DNA of 64,000 nucleotides, from assembly GCF_000720485.1 (NCBI RefSeq), contig NZ_JOAX01000025.1:62001-126000 (forward strand). The letters run 5' to 3'. Numbering within the stretch: the first letter of the stretch is position 1; the number at the start of each line of letters is the position of its first letter. Source of the stretch: Streptomyces ochraceiscleroticus (GTDB lineage Bacteria; Actinomycetota; Actinomycetes; Streptomycetales; Streptomycetaceae). The translations under genes were made by a program, and so were the position numbers. Of this stretch, positions 1 through 7,817 are shown in pieces. The notes below the pieces were generated by a model, which was not told the DNA's origin, did no database searches, and was given only the letters and a program-made list of their open reading frames with translations.

Positions 1-1059
1 CTGGCCGGTACCGGCCACGCCCAGCCGCTCCAACTACTCGCCGCCGCACCGGCCATCGCCTGCGCCGGCACCGGCCGCCGGGAGTGCGTCGTGCTCGGCG
101 GCCTGTGCGCGCTGATCGCCCTCGTGCCGCTCGGCGCCGCCGGCCAGGACACCGCGCCCGCGACCCGGCTGGGCACCTGCGCCGCCATCCTCGTCGTGGT
201 CGCGGCCAGCTATCTGACGGCGGGGCGGCGGGCGCGGCTGCTCCGCGAGCTCGCGCGCACCCGGGACGTCGCGGAGGCGGCGCAGCGGCTCGTGCTGCGC
301 CCGCTGCCGGAGCGGATCGGCGGGATCCGGGTCGCCGCCGGGCATCTGTCGGCGGGCGAGGGCGCGCTCATCGGCGGGGACCTGTACGACGCGGTGCCGA
401 CGCGGTACGGCCTGCGGGTCGTCATCGGCGACGTGCGCGGCCACGGCCTCCCGGCCGTCGGCACGGTCTCCGCCATGCTCGGCTGCTTCCGCGAGGCCGC
501 ACACGACGAGCCGGAACTGTCCGGGGTGTTACGCTGCCTGGACCGCGCGCTGGCCCGGCACCTGGCCGGGCGCGGCGGTCCCGCGCCGGAGGAAGGCGCA
601 GGAGCCGAAGACGCGGGGATGGCCGAGGAGTTCGTCACCGTACTGCTCCTCCAGGTCGCGCAGGGCGGCGAGTACACCGCACTGAACTGCGGTCACCCCT
701 GGCCGTATCGGTTCAGCAGCGGTACGGCCGAGCCGGTCGCGCAGGACGAACCGCTGCCCCCGCTCGGCCTGTTCCCGCTCCCTGACCGGCTCCATCCGCT
801 CTCCGGGCGGCTGGCCGGCCGCGAGGGGCTGCTGCTGTACACGGACGGCGCCGAGGACGCCCGTGACGCGCACGGGGCGTTCTTCCCGCTCCACGCGGAA
901 CTGCTCGCGTGTCTGTCCGGGGCGGCGCCGCCCCCGCTCGCGCCCCGCGCCCTCGTCGCCGCCGTGCGCGACCGCATCGTCCGGCATGCGGGCGGCCGGC
1001 TCACCGACGACGTCGCCCTGCTGGCCCTCGCCGAGGACCGCCCGCACGTCCCCGCGTGA
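1..1059 (+). CDS. SpoIIE/PP2C-family membrane serine phosphatase, 5' end missing
   Basis: The frame is open from base 1, so the true start lies upstream and this is a C-terminal fragment of at least 352 residues. Two hydrophobic segments (about codons 31-45 and 60-75) are followed by a SpoIIE-type phosphatase domain. Its metal-binding motifs are intact: GGDLYD at codons 125-130, GDVRGHG at 143-149, and a terminal Asp pair at 336-337. Such proteins dephosphorylate anti-sigma-factor antagonists; the partner here is unknown. A GTG at position 91 would not include the first membrane segment and is unlikely to be the start. A TTA leucine codon at 529-531 makes translation likely to depend on the bldA tRNA. 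The neighbouring regulator also has a TTA codon. Confidence 0.9.
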   Translation: MAGTGHAQPLQLLAAAPAIACAGTGRRECVVLGGLCALIALVPLGAAGQDTAPATRLGTCAAILVVVAASYLTAGRRARLLRELARTRDVAEAAQRLVLRPLPERIGGIRVAAGHLSAGEGALIGGDLYDAVPTRYGLRVVIGDVRGHGLPAVGTVSAMLGCFREAAHDEPELSGVLRCLDRALARHLAGRGGPAPEEGAGAEDAGMAEEFVTVLLLQVAQGGEYTALNCGHPWPYRFSSGTAEPVAQDEPLPPLGLFPLPDRLHPLSGRLAGREGLLLYTDGAEDARDAHGAFFPLHAELLACLSGAAPPPLAPRALVAAVRDRIVRHAGGRLTDDVALLALAEDRPHVPA

Positions 1060-1084
1060 CCCCTCGCCGTACGGGCCCCCGCCG

Positions 1085-1101
1085 TTCACACCCCGTGTGA
1101 A
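1085..1101. promoter_or_regulatory. 17-bp perfect inverted repeat upstream of the TPR regulator
   Basis: TTCACAC-CCC-GTGTGAA, 7-bp perfect arms around 3 bp, ends 73 bp before the start codon of the regulator at 1174. Near-copies occur at 3540-3556 and 3595-3611 upstream of a small membrane protein gene. The position suggests an operator, possibly autoregulatory; the binding protein is not known. Confidence 0.5.
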
Positions 1102-1173
1102 CTCCCGCTGATTACGCTGGTGATGAGGCGAAGCGCGCCCGCGACGGGCGAGGGCGCGGACCAGGAGGGGGCC

Positions 1174-2511
1174 ATGGAGCCCAATACCCTGCTCGACGCG
1201 ATTCTGGACGAGGCGGGCATCTCGCACGCCGGGCTGGCCGTGCACATCAACCAGCTCGGCCGCCGGCGCGGCCTGTCCCTGCGGTACGAACACACCGCCG
1301 TGGCCCGCTGGCTGAAGGGCCAGCGGCCGCGCGGCCAGGTCCCCGACCTGATCTGCGAGATCCTCAGCGACCGGCTGCACCGCCCGGTCGGCCTGGACGA
1401 CATCGGGCTGAGCCGGCCCGGCACCCGCCGCGCCGCCGACACCCCGCTCTCCGGCTTCGTCGAGCGGGCCACCGCGCTGTGGCGCTCCGACGAGCAGCAG
1501 CGCCCGCACGTCCTCAGCGCGCCCGCACTGACCGGTACTTCGGCGGTCATGCCCGTATGGGAGTGGGAGAACCCACCGGAGGACTCCGACGTCTCGCGCA
1601 GCGGCCTGACCCGGGTGTCCATGGCCGACATCGAGATGCTGCGCTCGGCGCGCACGCACTACGAGCAGATGTACCGCAAGGCCGGCGGGGTGGCGACCAG
1701 AGCGCGCATCGTCGGCTTCCTCAACAACGAGGCGGCGCCGCTGCTGCGCGGCAGCTACACCGACGCCACGGGCCGTCAACTGCACCGCGCCACCGGCGGG
1801 CTGGTCGCCGTGGCCGGCATCTGCGCGTACGACTCGGACGCCTTCGGGCTCGCGCAGCGCTACTTCCACCAGGCGCTGCGGCTGGCCAAGGCGAGCGGCG
1901 ACCGGGGGCTCGGCGCGTACATCATCGCGCTGCTGGTGAACCAGTCGCTCTTCACCCGCGAGTACCGCCAGGCGGTGGCCTTCGCCGAGGCGGCACTGCG
2001 CGCCGCGGGCCCGCAGATCACCGCGGCGCTGGCCACCGATCTGTACGCGATGCAGGCGAAGGCGTACGCGCGGCTGGGCGACGGCGCCGGCGCGCTGTCC
2101 TGTATCCGCCGTGCCGAGGCCGCGGCGGAGCGGATCCGGCCGGGCCTGGAGCCCGACGAGACCGGCTACGTCCAGCCGGGCCTGGTCAACGTCCAGGTGG
2201 CGGAGGCACTGCTGAGCCTGGGCGACCTGCGGGCCGCACAGGAACAGGCCACCGCCGCCGTCGACACCCCCGCGCACGACCGCGGCCGGGTGCACCGGCT
2301 CGCCATCCTCGCGCACATCGAGCTGAGACAGGGAGAGACCGAAAAGGCCGTGGCCAGCGCGACGCAGATGGCGGAACAGGCACGGGGCATGGAGTCGCAG
2401 CGGTTACGTGACCGCCTGCGGGCGGTACGCGAACTCCTTGCCGGAACCGGAAGCAGCGCCACCGACGCCGCGGCCGACTTGATCGATGAGGCGTTGCGCG
2501 TTCCGCTCTGA
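1174..2511 (+). CDS. TPR-repeat transcriptional regulator (NsdA-like family)
   Basis: A 445-residue protein. The first ~60 residues form a helix-turn-helix-like region typical of Streptomyces regulators (the stretch with HTAVARWLKGQRPRG), and roughly residues 190-440 are helical repeats of TPR type. This layout resembles the NsdA-type family that represses differentiation and antibiotic production in S. coelicolor; I infer the family, not the target. The ATG at 1174 is chosen because AGGAGGGG at 1163-1170 precedes it; an ATG at 1120 is in frame but lacks a good ribosome binding site. A TTA codon lies at 2404-2406, so expression is probably bldA-dependent. A 17-bp inverted repeat sits 73 bp upstream. 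Confidence 0.85.
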   Translation: MEPNTLLDAILDEAGISHAGLAVHINQLGRRRGLSLRYEHTAVARWLKGQRPRGQVPDLICEILSDRLHRPVGLDDIGLSRPGTRRAADTPLSGFVERATALWRSDEQQRPHVLSAPALTGTSAVMPVWEWENPPEDSDVSRSGLTRVSMADIEMLRSARTHYEQMYRKAGGVATRARIVGFLNNEAAPLLRGSYTDATGRQLHRATGGLVAVAGICAYDSDAFGLAQRYFHQALRLAKASGDRGLGAYIIALLVNQSLFTREYRQAVAFAEAALRAAGPQITAALATDLYAMQAKAYARLGDGAGALSCIRRAEAAAERIRPGLEPDETGYVQPGLVNVQVAEALLSLGDLRAAQEQATAAVDTPAHDRGRVHRLAILAHIELRQGETEKAVASATQMAEQARGMESQRLRDRLRAVRELLAGTGSSATDAAADLIDEALRVPL

Positions 2512-2561
2512 CGGATGGCTCGTGTCCACGTGCCATCTCTTCGGCGGAAGGTGGCAGGCAC

Positions 2562-3092
2562 GTGCGATGGAAAAATCTCATGGAGCAGACCGTGTACGAG
2601 AACCGCTGGTTCCGGGTCAACCTCGCTGACGTGGAACTCCCGGACGGGCGGCATCTGGACCACTACCTGATCCGGATGCGGGCCGTAGCGGTGGCCACGG
2701 TGGTCAACGAGGCGAACGAGGTGCTGCTGCTGTGGCGGCACCGTTTCATCACCGACACCTGGGGCTGGGAGCTGGCCGCCGGGGTGGTCGAGGACGGCGA
2801 GGACGTCGCCGTCGCGGCCGCCCGTGAGATGGAGGAGGAGACCGGCTGGCGGCCCGGCCCCCTGACCCATCTGCTGTCCGTGGAGCCGTCCAACGGCCTC
2901 ACGGACGCCGTGCACCACATCTACTGGTCCGACCGGGCCGAGTACGTCGGCGACCCCGAGGACGACTTCGAGTCCGACCGGCGGGAGTGGGTACCGCTCA
3001 AGCTCGTGCCGGACATGGTGGCGCGGGGTGAGGTGCCGGCCGCCAACATGGCGGCGGCGCTGCTGATGTTGCACCACCTCCGTCTGGGCTGA
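2562..3092 (+). CDS. Nudix hydrolase
   Basis: A 176-residue protein with a complete Nudix box at residues 74-96 (G-x5-E-x7-REMEEETGW), the metal-binding loop that hydrolyses nucleoside diphosphates linked to another group. The layout, with the N-terminal stretch VYENRWFRVN, resembles ADP-ribose pyrophosphatase-type Nudix proteins; the substrate cannot be read from sequence. The GTG at 2562 is preferred because the residues it adds (MRWKNL) continue the family's usual N-terminus and GGAAGG lies 10 bp upstream at 2546-2551; an ATG at 2580 is an alternative. It lies 50 bp after the TPR regulator on the same strand and might be cotranscribed. Confidence 0.92.
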   Translation: MRWKNLMEQTVYENRWFRVNLADVELPDGRHLDHYLIRMRAVAVATVVNEANEVLLLWRHRFITDTWGWELAAGVVEDGEDVAVAAAREMEEETGWRPGPLTHLLSVEPSNGLTDAVHHIYWSDRAEYVGDPEDDFESDRREWVPLKLVPDMVARGEVPAANMAAALLMLHHLRLG

Positions 3093-3171
3093 CCCCCGGC
3101 CGGGCGCGCCCGTCAGGGACTTGGGCGGGCGCCGCCCGGCGCCGGTCGGGTCACGTGGCGCGGGTCACCGG

Positions 3172-3429
3172 TCAGCTCGCAAGTACCTGCCACACGGCGA
3201 CCGCCAGGGCCGCGAGCCCGGTGAGCGCGGCGACGGACGGCAGTGGCCACCGTCCGTGTTCGATGCGGGTGAGCCTGCTGGCCAGCTCCTCCGCGTCCCG
3301 CTCGTAACTCTCGGTGCGCTGCGCAAGCAGGGCGAGCTGGCCGTCGACGCGTGCGGTGCGCACGTCACAGCAGCGCCTCAGCTCCGCCACATCGGTGGCC
3401 ACCAGGTCGGTTTCAGGGTGGGCGGTCAC
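3172..3429 (-). CDS. small protein with coiled coil and C-terminal membrane anchor
   Basis: An 85-residue protein. Residues ~10-58 are charged and heptad-like, suggesting a coiled coil, and residues ~62-82 form a single hydrophobic segment at the C-terminus, so it is probably a tail-anchored membrane protein. The GTG start at 3429 is preceded on the minus strand by GAGGAG with a normal gap. I do not recognise a defined family, although short proteins of this design are common in Streptomyces. It is convergent with the Nudix gene (79 bp apart) and has a 383-bp upstream region with two copies of an inverted repeat. Confidence 0.72.
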   Translation of the reverse strand: MTAHPETDLVATDVAELRRCCDVRTARVDGQLALLAQRTESYERDAEELASRLTRIEHGRWPLPSVAALTGLAALAVAVWQVLAS

Positions 3430-3539
3430 TGTCCGCTCCTCATTCCTCTCGGAAACTCGGTGTTTTTCGTACTACAGACAGTGAACTGGCTTATGGGGCT
3501 GGGCGGGAGAGTGTGCGGGAGGAATATGCGTGTCAACGC

Positions 3540-3556
3540 CGCACACCCCGTGTGAA
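3540..3556. promoter_or_regulatory. inverted repeat, second copy
   Basis: CGCACAC-CCC-GTGTGAA matches the perfect repeat at 1085-1101 in 15 of 17 positions. It lies about 110-130 bp upstream of the small membrane protein gene that starts at 3429 on the minus strand. Confidence 0.42.
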
Positions 3557-3594
3557 TCCAGTGCGGCCGAGGACGCGGCGAGGGATGCGCGGAC

Positions 3595-3611
3595 TTCACA
3601 CGGGGTGCGAA
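3595..3611. promoter_or_regulatory. inverted repeat, third copy
   Basis: TTCACAC-GGG-GTGCGAA, the same element in the opposite orientation, with its centre 55 bp from the copy at 3540-3556. The spacing and shared sequence argue for one binding protein. Confidence 0.42.
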
Positions 3612-3812
3612 GAGCGCACCCGAACCGGGCCCTTTCACACGGTGCCGACCAAGGCGGCCGAGGAGTTGACTCAACAGGGCCACGGGGGCGACAGCCGGCG
3701 GAACGGGCGCCCGCCGGCGGTGTCCGACCGCCGTCTTTCCCCCGAGCGGCGGCGGACGGCCGGACGGCCCACGCCTTCAGGATGCCGTCCGGCGCCCCCG
3801 TGGATCAGGCGC

Positions 3813-4670
3813 TCAGTACGGGTAGAAGCCCGAGCCCGTCTTGCGGCCCAGTCGGCCCGCGTCGACCATCCGCTGCAGCAGCGGGGGAGCGGCGTACAGC
3901 GGCTCCTTGAACTCCTCGTACATCGACGCGGCGACCGAGGCGACGGTGTCCAGGCCGATCAGGTCGGCCAGCTTCAGCGGACCCATCGGGTGGGCGCAGC
4001 CCAGCTCCATGCCGTTGTCGATGTCCTCGCGGTTCGCCGTGCCCTGCTCGAACATCCGGATCGCGGAGAGCAGGTACGGGATCAGCAGCGCGTTGACGAC
4101 GAAGCCGGAGCGGTCCTGGGCGCGGATGGCGTGCTTGCCGAGGTGGTCCTGGACCAGCGCCTCGGCGCGCTTGATGGTCTCCTCGCCGGTGGTGAGCGCC
4201 GGGATGATCTCGACCAGCTTCTGCACCGGCGCCGGGTTGAAGAAGTGGATGCCGATGACCTGCTCCGGGCGGGAGGTCGCGACGGCGAGCTTCACCAGCG
4301 GGATGGAGGAGGTGTTGGAGGCCAGGATCGCGTCGGGGCGCGTGACGACCTGGTCGAGCACCTGGAAGATCTCGGTCTTGACCTGCTCGTTCTCCACGAC
4401 CGCCTCGATGACGAGGTCGCGGCCTGCGAATTCGCCGAGGTCGGTGGTGAAGCTGAGCCGGCCGAGCGTCGCGTCGCGCTCCGCGCTGGTGATCTTGCCG
4501 CGCTCGGCCGCCTTGCCGAGGGAGTTGGTCAGGCGGGTGCGGCCGATTTCCAGGGCCTCGCCGGTGGTTTCGGCGACCATGACCTCCAGGCCGGCCCGCG
4601 CACATACCTCGGCGATGCCGGCGCCCATCTGGCCGCAGCCGACCACTCCGACGCGTTCGATGTCGGTCAC
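3813..4670 (-). CDS. 3-hydroxybutyryl-CoA dehydrogenase
   Basis: A 285-residue NAD(P)-dependent dehydrogenase of the 3-hydroxyacyl-CoA family, which interconverts acetoacetyl-CoA and 3-hydroxybutyryl-CoA. The N-terminal dinucleotide-binding fold has GCGQMG at residues 11-16. The SNTSS segment and the HFFNPAP segment with the catalytic histidine are present, followed by the helical C-terminal domain ending in GRKTGSGFYPY, a typical family end. The length is normal. A GTG at 4670 is chosen because GAAAGG lies 7 bp upstream and the product starts directly before the nucleotide-binding fold; the frame stays open further upstream but without homologous sequence. It is divergent from the GHL10 gene, with 157 bp between. 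Confidence 0.93.
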   Translation of the reverse strand: MTDIERVGVVGCGQMGAGIAEVCARAGLEVMVAETTGEALEIGRTRLTNSLGKAAERGKITSAERDATLGRLSFTTDLGEFAGRDLVIEAVVENEQVKTEIFQVLDQVVTRPDAILASNTSSIPLVKLAVATSRPEQVIGIHFFNPAPVQKLVEIIPALTTGEETIKRAEALVQDHLGKHAIRAQDRSGFVVNALLIPYLLSAIRMFEQGTANREDIDNGMELGCAHPMGPLKLADLIGLDTVASVAASMYEEFKEPLYAAPPLLQRMVDAGRLGRKTGSGFYPY

Positions 4671-4827
4671 ATCGTGCCTTTCGCTGATCTTCGGGACCGG
4701 CGGGGGCCGTAAGGGTCCGACGCCCGCCTCGGCCCCGACGTTACTCCGCGCGCTGGTGCGCAGGGGCGGGCGGGGCGGGCATTCTGAGCGAGGAGAGCCG
4801 GACGCACCGGACGGAAGGGGTGGTGGT

Positions 4828-6153
4828 ATGCGACTACAGCGAATAGGCGGAATAGCTGCATTTGCCCGGAGAAGCGTCACGCGGAGGGGTTTCACGGTGG
4901 CGGCGCTCGGGGCGGCGTCCTCGATGCTGTGGACGCCGGGCGCGGCGGCGAGCACACCGGGCGGGGCCGGGAACCCTGCCGAAAGCGCAGGTCACGGGCG
5001 GGGGAGGGGCGACGCGGCCGACCGCCGGCCGGAGTTCCGGGGGATGTGGCTGGCGACCGTGGCCAACCGCGACTGGCCCTCCAAGCCGGGCCTGACCGCC
5101 GAACAGCAGCAGGCCGAGCTGGTGGCCTACCTCGACAAGGCGGCCGCCGCCCGGCTGAACGCGGTGATCTTCCAGGTGCGCCCCACCGCCGACGCGCTGT
5201 GGCCCTCCCCGTACGAGCCGTGGTCGCAGTACCTCACCGGCGTCCAGGGCCGCGACCCCGGCTGGGACCCGCTGGACTTCGCCGTCCGCGAGGCGCACGC
5301 GCGCGACCTGGAGCTGCACGCGTGGTTCAACCCGTACCGCGTCGCCAACCACACCGACCCCGCGAAACTCGTCCCCACCCACCCCGCCCGGCTGCACTCG
5401 GACTGGGTGCTGCCCTACGGCGGCAAGCTCTACTACAACCCCGGCCTGCCGGAGGTCCGCGCCTTCGTCCTCGACGCGATCATGGACGCGGTGCGCCGCT
5501 ACCCCGTGGACGGCGTCCATTTCGACGACTACTTCTACCCCTATCCGGTCGCGGGCCAGGTCTTCGACGACGACGCGGCGTACGAGGAGTACGGGGACGG
5601 CTTCCCGGACCGGGCGAGCTGGCGCCGCGACAACATCGACCAGTTGGTGCGCGAGCTGGGGGAGCGGGTCCGCAGCACCCGGCGCACGGCCCGCTTCGGC
5701 GTCAGCCCGTTCGGGGTCTGGCGCAACCAGGCCACCGACCCGACGGGCTCCGACACCCGAGCGGGCGTACAGACGTATGACGATCTGTACGCCGACACCC
5801 GGAAGTGGGTCCGCGAGGAGTGGCTGGATTACGTCGTTCCGCAGGTCTACTGGAACATCGGCTTCGCCGCCGCCGACTACGCCAAGCTCGTGCCCTGGTG
5901 GGCCCGGACCGTGGACGGCACCCGCGTGCACCTCTACATCGGCGAGGCGCTCTACAAGGCCGGCGACCCGGCCCAGCCGGCACCCTGGCAGAACCCGAAA
6001 GAGCTCTCCCGCCACCTCACCTTCGACGCCGGCTACCGGCAGGTGCGCGGCAACGTCTACTTCTCCGCGAAGGAGGTGGCCACGGACCGTACGGGGGCGA
6101 TGGCGAGGGTGGTGGCCGATCACTATCCGTCACGGGTGCGGCCACCGCGCTGA
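4828..6153 (+). CDS. Tat-exported GHL10/DUF187-family glycoside hydrolase-like protein
   Basis: A 441-residue secreted protein. Residues 1-42 form a twin-arginine signal (TRRGFTVA with the Arg pair at 19-20, then a hydrophobic stretch and AAAS). The remainder is a TIM-barrel domain of the GHL10 (DUF187) type, seen in segments such as RGMWLATVANRDWPS, NAVIFQVRPTADALW, HAWFNPYR and DGVHFDDYFYPYP, where acidic residues at strand ends form the probable active site. The substrate is unknown; relatives are thought to act on polysaccharide or cell-wall material. The ATG at 4828 follows GGAAGGGG at 4813-4820. The open frame extends far upstream over the divergent dehydrogenase, but that part is antisense. 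Confidence 0.92.
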   Translation: MRLQRIGGIAAFARRSVTRRGFTVAALGAASSMLWTPGAAASTPGGAGNPAESAGHGRGRGDAADRRPEFRGMWLATVANRDWPSKPGLTAEQQQAELVAYLDKAAAARLNAVIFQVRPTADALWPSPYEPWSQYLTGVQGRDPGWDPLDFAVREAHARDLELHAWFNPYRVANHTDPAKLVPTHPARLHSDWVLPYGGKLYYNPGLPEVRAFVLDAIMDAVRRYPVDGVHFDDYFYPYPVAGQVFDDDAAYEEYGDGFPDRASWRRDNIDQLVRELGERVRSTRRTARFGVSPFGVWRNQATDPTGSDTRAGVQTYDDLYADTRKWVREEWLDYVVPQVYWNIGFAAADYAKLVPWWARTVDGTRVHLYIGEALYKAGDPAQPAPWQNPKELSRHLTFDAGYRQVRGNVYFSAKEVATDRTGAMARVVADHYPSRVRPPR

Positions 6154-6367
6154 CCGGGCGGGACGGCGGCCGGCACCGCCCCGGGACCCGGCCGGCACGG
6201 CCCCGGTACGCCGATGGCCGATCGCGAGCGGCGCCCGGAACGGCCTCCGGGCCTAAACTGGCCGTAAGGGCGCGCGGCTCCCCCCAGCGGCACGGCTCAG
6301 CGCCCGCGACGACTGCGTGCCGGCATGTCCGGGCGCATCCCGACCATCCGGACGGAGGTCATCTCTG

Positions 6368-6565
6368 ATGGAGGCCCAGAAAGGCGACCGGTTGCTGATG
6401 CACGGCAGGACCGTCGGCCAGCACGACCGGGTTGCCGAGGTCGTCGAAGTACTGGGGGACCGTGGGACCCCGCCGTACCGCGTCCGTTTCCAGGACGGCC
6501 ACGAAACGATCATGTCGCCCGGCCCCGACACCGTCGTACGGCACGAGAAGCCGACCGGCGACTGA
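6368..6565 (+). CDS. DUF1918-domain small protein
   Basis: A 65-residue protein that is almost entirely a DUF1918 domain (KGDRLLMHGRTVGQHDR, then a PYRVRFQDGHE segment and a terminal VVRHEKP). It is a small beta-barrel-like fold common in actinomycetes, of unknown function and probably cytoplasmic. The ATG at 6368 follows GGAGGT at 6354-6359 with 8 bp spacing, which settles the start. It is a single-gene unit bounded downstream by a strong hairpin. Confidence 0.88.
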   Translation: MEAQKGDRLLMHGRTVGQHDRVAEVVEVLGDRGTPPYRVRFQDGHETIMSPGPDTVVRHEKPTGD

Positions 6566-6595
6566 CGGCGACAGACAGCGACTGACAGGGACCGA

Positions 6596-6634
6596 GGGAA
6601 GGGGCCCGGCGGGAGACCGCGGGGCCCCTTTCCC
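6596..6634 (+). terminator. hairpin terminator after the DUF1918 gene
   Basis: GGGAAGGGGCCC at 6596-6607 pairs with GGGGCCCCTTTCCC at 6621-6634, apart from one bulged base. It lies 30 bp after the stop codon. Confidence 0.6.
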
Positions 6635-6684
6635 GTGCCGGAAATCCGCTCGACGGTCCCGTGCCCGTGTGCCAGGCTCCGGCC

Positions 6685-7194
6685 ATGATCGAGGGCTATG
6701 TGATCTCCACCGACCCCGCGCGCCTGGACCGCGATCTGGTCCACCACTGGCTGGCCACGGACGCGTACTGGGCGCTCGGCCGGTCCCGCGAGAAGCAGGA
6801 CCGGGCATTCGCCGGTTCGCTCAACTTCGGGGTGTACGAGACGGCTTCGGGCCGCCAGGTCGGGTACGCGCGGGTGGTCACCGACCATGCCACCTTCGCC
6901 TGGCTCTGCGACGTCTACATCGACCGCGCCGCGCGCGGCAGGGGGCTGGGCGGCGCGCTGGCCGCCGCCGTCCGCGACCACCTGGCGCCCAGCGGACTGC
7001 GCCGGATCATGCTCGCCACGGAGGACGCGCACGGCGTCTACGAGCGCGTCGGCTTCCGGCGGGTCGCGGACACGGAGAAGTGGATGACGCTCGGGGCTCC
7101 GGAAGGGGCGCTCGGGGCCTCGGACGGGGCGCAGCCCGCGGTGTCCGGGGCGGAACATCACGCTCCGGCCGCCAATGCCGAACATGCCCCATAA
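6685..7194 (+). CDS. GNAT-family N-acetyltransferase
   Basis: A 169-residue protein with the acetyl-CoA binding fold: residues around VGYARVVTDHATFAWLCDVYID followed by the loop RGRGLGGAL that contacts the pyrophosphate of acetyl-CoA. It resembles YitH/Aac-like single-domain acetyltransferases; the acceptor is unknown. The last ~30 residues are a low-complexity Ala/Gly/Glu tail outside the domain. The ATG at 6685 has no clear ribosome binding site; a GTG at 6661 in frame is possible but adds nothing conserved. Confidence 0.85.
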   Translation: MIEGYVISTDPARLDRDLVHHWLATDAYWALGRSREKQDRAFAGSLNFGVYETASGRQVGYARVVTDHATFAWLCDVYIDRAARGRGLGGALAAAVRDHLAPSGLRRIMLATEDAHGVYERVGFRRVADTEKWMTLGAPEGALGASDGAQPAVSGAEHHAPAANAEHAP

Positions 7195-7245
7195 ATATGT
7201 GACTTCAGGAGCTCCCGGCGGCGAGAGCGCTCTTACCATCACCGA

Positions 7246-7815
7246 ATGACTGTTCGCCTCACGCTGGTCGCCGCCGGGCGCAGCTCCTCGTTGCTCGAAG
7301 CGCGCTTCGACGACGACCGGCCGCTGGACGCGATGGGGTGGCACGAGGTCGAGCGGTCGGCGCCCGCCCTGAGCCCGCTGGCCGCCGCCGAGCTCCGCTA
7401 CTGCTCGCCCTCGGCCCGCAGTCGCGAGACCGGCGAGCTCCTCGGCCTCACCCCACTGGTGCAGCCCGCGCTGCGCGACTGCGACATGGGCCGGTGGCGC
7501 GGGCGCACGCTGCGCGAGGTGGCGGCCGCCGAGCCGCAGGCCGTGGACGCCTGGCTGGCTGACCCGCGCGCGGCCCCGCACGGCGGCGAGTCCCTGCTCG
7601 CGTTCATCATCCGGGTCGGCAACTGGCTCGACACCCGCCCGGTCGGCGACGGCGGCAGCGCCCTCGCCGTCGCCGAACCCGGCGTGATCCGCGCCGCCCT
7701 CATCTACGCCCTCAAGGTCCCGCCGCACGCGTACTGGCGCCTCGACGTCCTCCCCCTCTCCGTCACCGCCCTGCACGGCCACCCGGGCTCCTGGACCCTG
7801 GTCCTGTCGTCCTGA
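7246..7815 (+). CDS. histidine-phosphatase-fold protein lacking catalytic histidines
   Basis: A 189-residue protein with the fold signature of the histidine phosphatase superfamily: CSPSARSRETGELLGL after the first strand, then a segment around RDCDMGRWRGRTL, PHGGESLLAF and GVIRAAL. The two catalytic histidines are absent. The usual RHG triplet is AAG at residues 9-11, and the second catalytic His, normally in SHGGVIR, is replaced in VAEPGVIR (142-149). It should therefore not be an active phosphatase by the standard mechanism and may bind a phosphorylated ligand instead. Similar degenerate members occur next to cobalt-transport genes in actinomycetes, but none is adjacent here. Confidence 0.8.
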   Translation: MTVRLTLVAAGRSSSLLEARFDDDRPLDAMGWHEVERSAPALSPLAAAELRYCSPSARSRETGELLGLTPLVQPALRDCDMGRWRGRTLREVAAAEPQAVDAWLADPRAAPHGGESLLAFIIRVGNWLDTRPVGDGGSALAVAEPGVIRAALIYALKVPPHAYWRLDVLPLSVTALHGHPGSWTLVLSS

Positions 7816-7817
7816 TC

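Larger units (their letters stand above)
3430..3812. other. intergenic region with two operator-like inverted repeats
   Basis: This 383-bp gap holds no convincing gene. It contains two near-copies of the repeat at 1085-1101: CGCACAC-CCC-GTGTGAA at 3540-3556 and TTCACAC-GGG-GTGCGAA at 3595-3611, plus a further half-site TTCACAC at about 3634. A 9-bp stem (GCCGGACGG at 3759-3767 with CCGTCCGGC at 3785-3793) could terminate transcription of the dehydrogenase gene that ends at 3813. Confidence 0.5.

Noticed and set aside
529-2316. A 595-codon minus-strand open frame
   Set aside because: Antisense to the phosphatase and the TPR regulator; composition is that of a mirrored frame.
3426-3683. An 85-codon minus-strand frame in the gap before the dehydrogenase
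   Set aside because: No ribosome binding site, no domain, and it covers the inverted repeats; better explained as control DNA.
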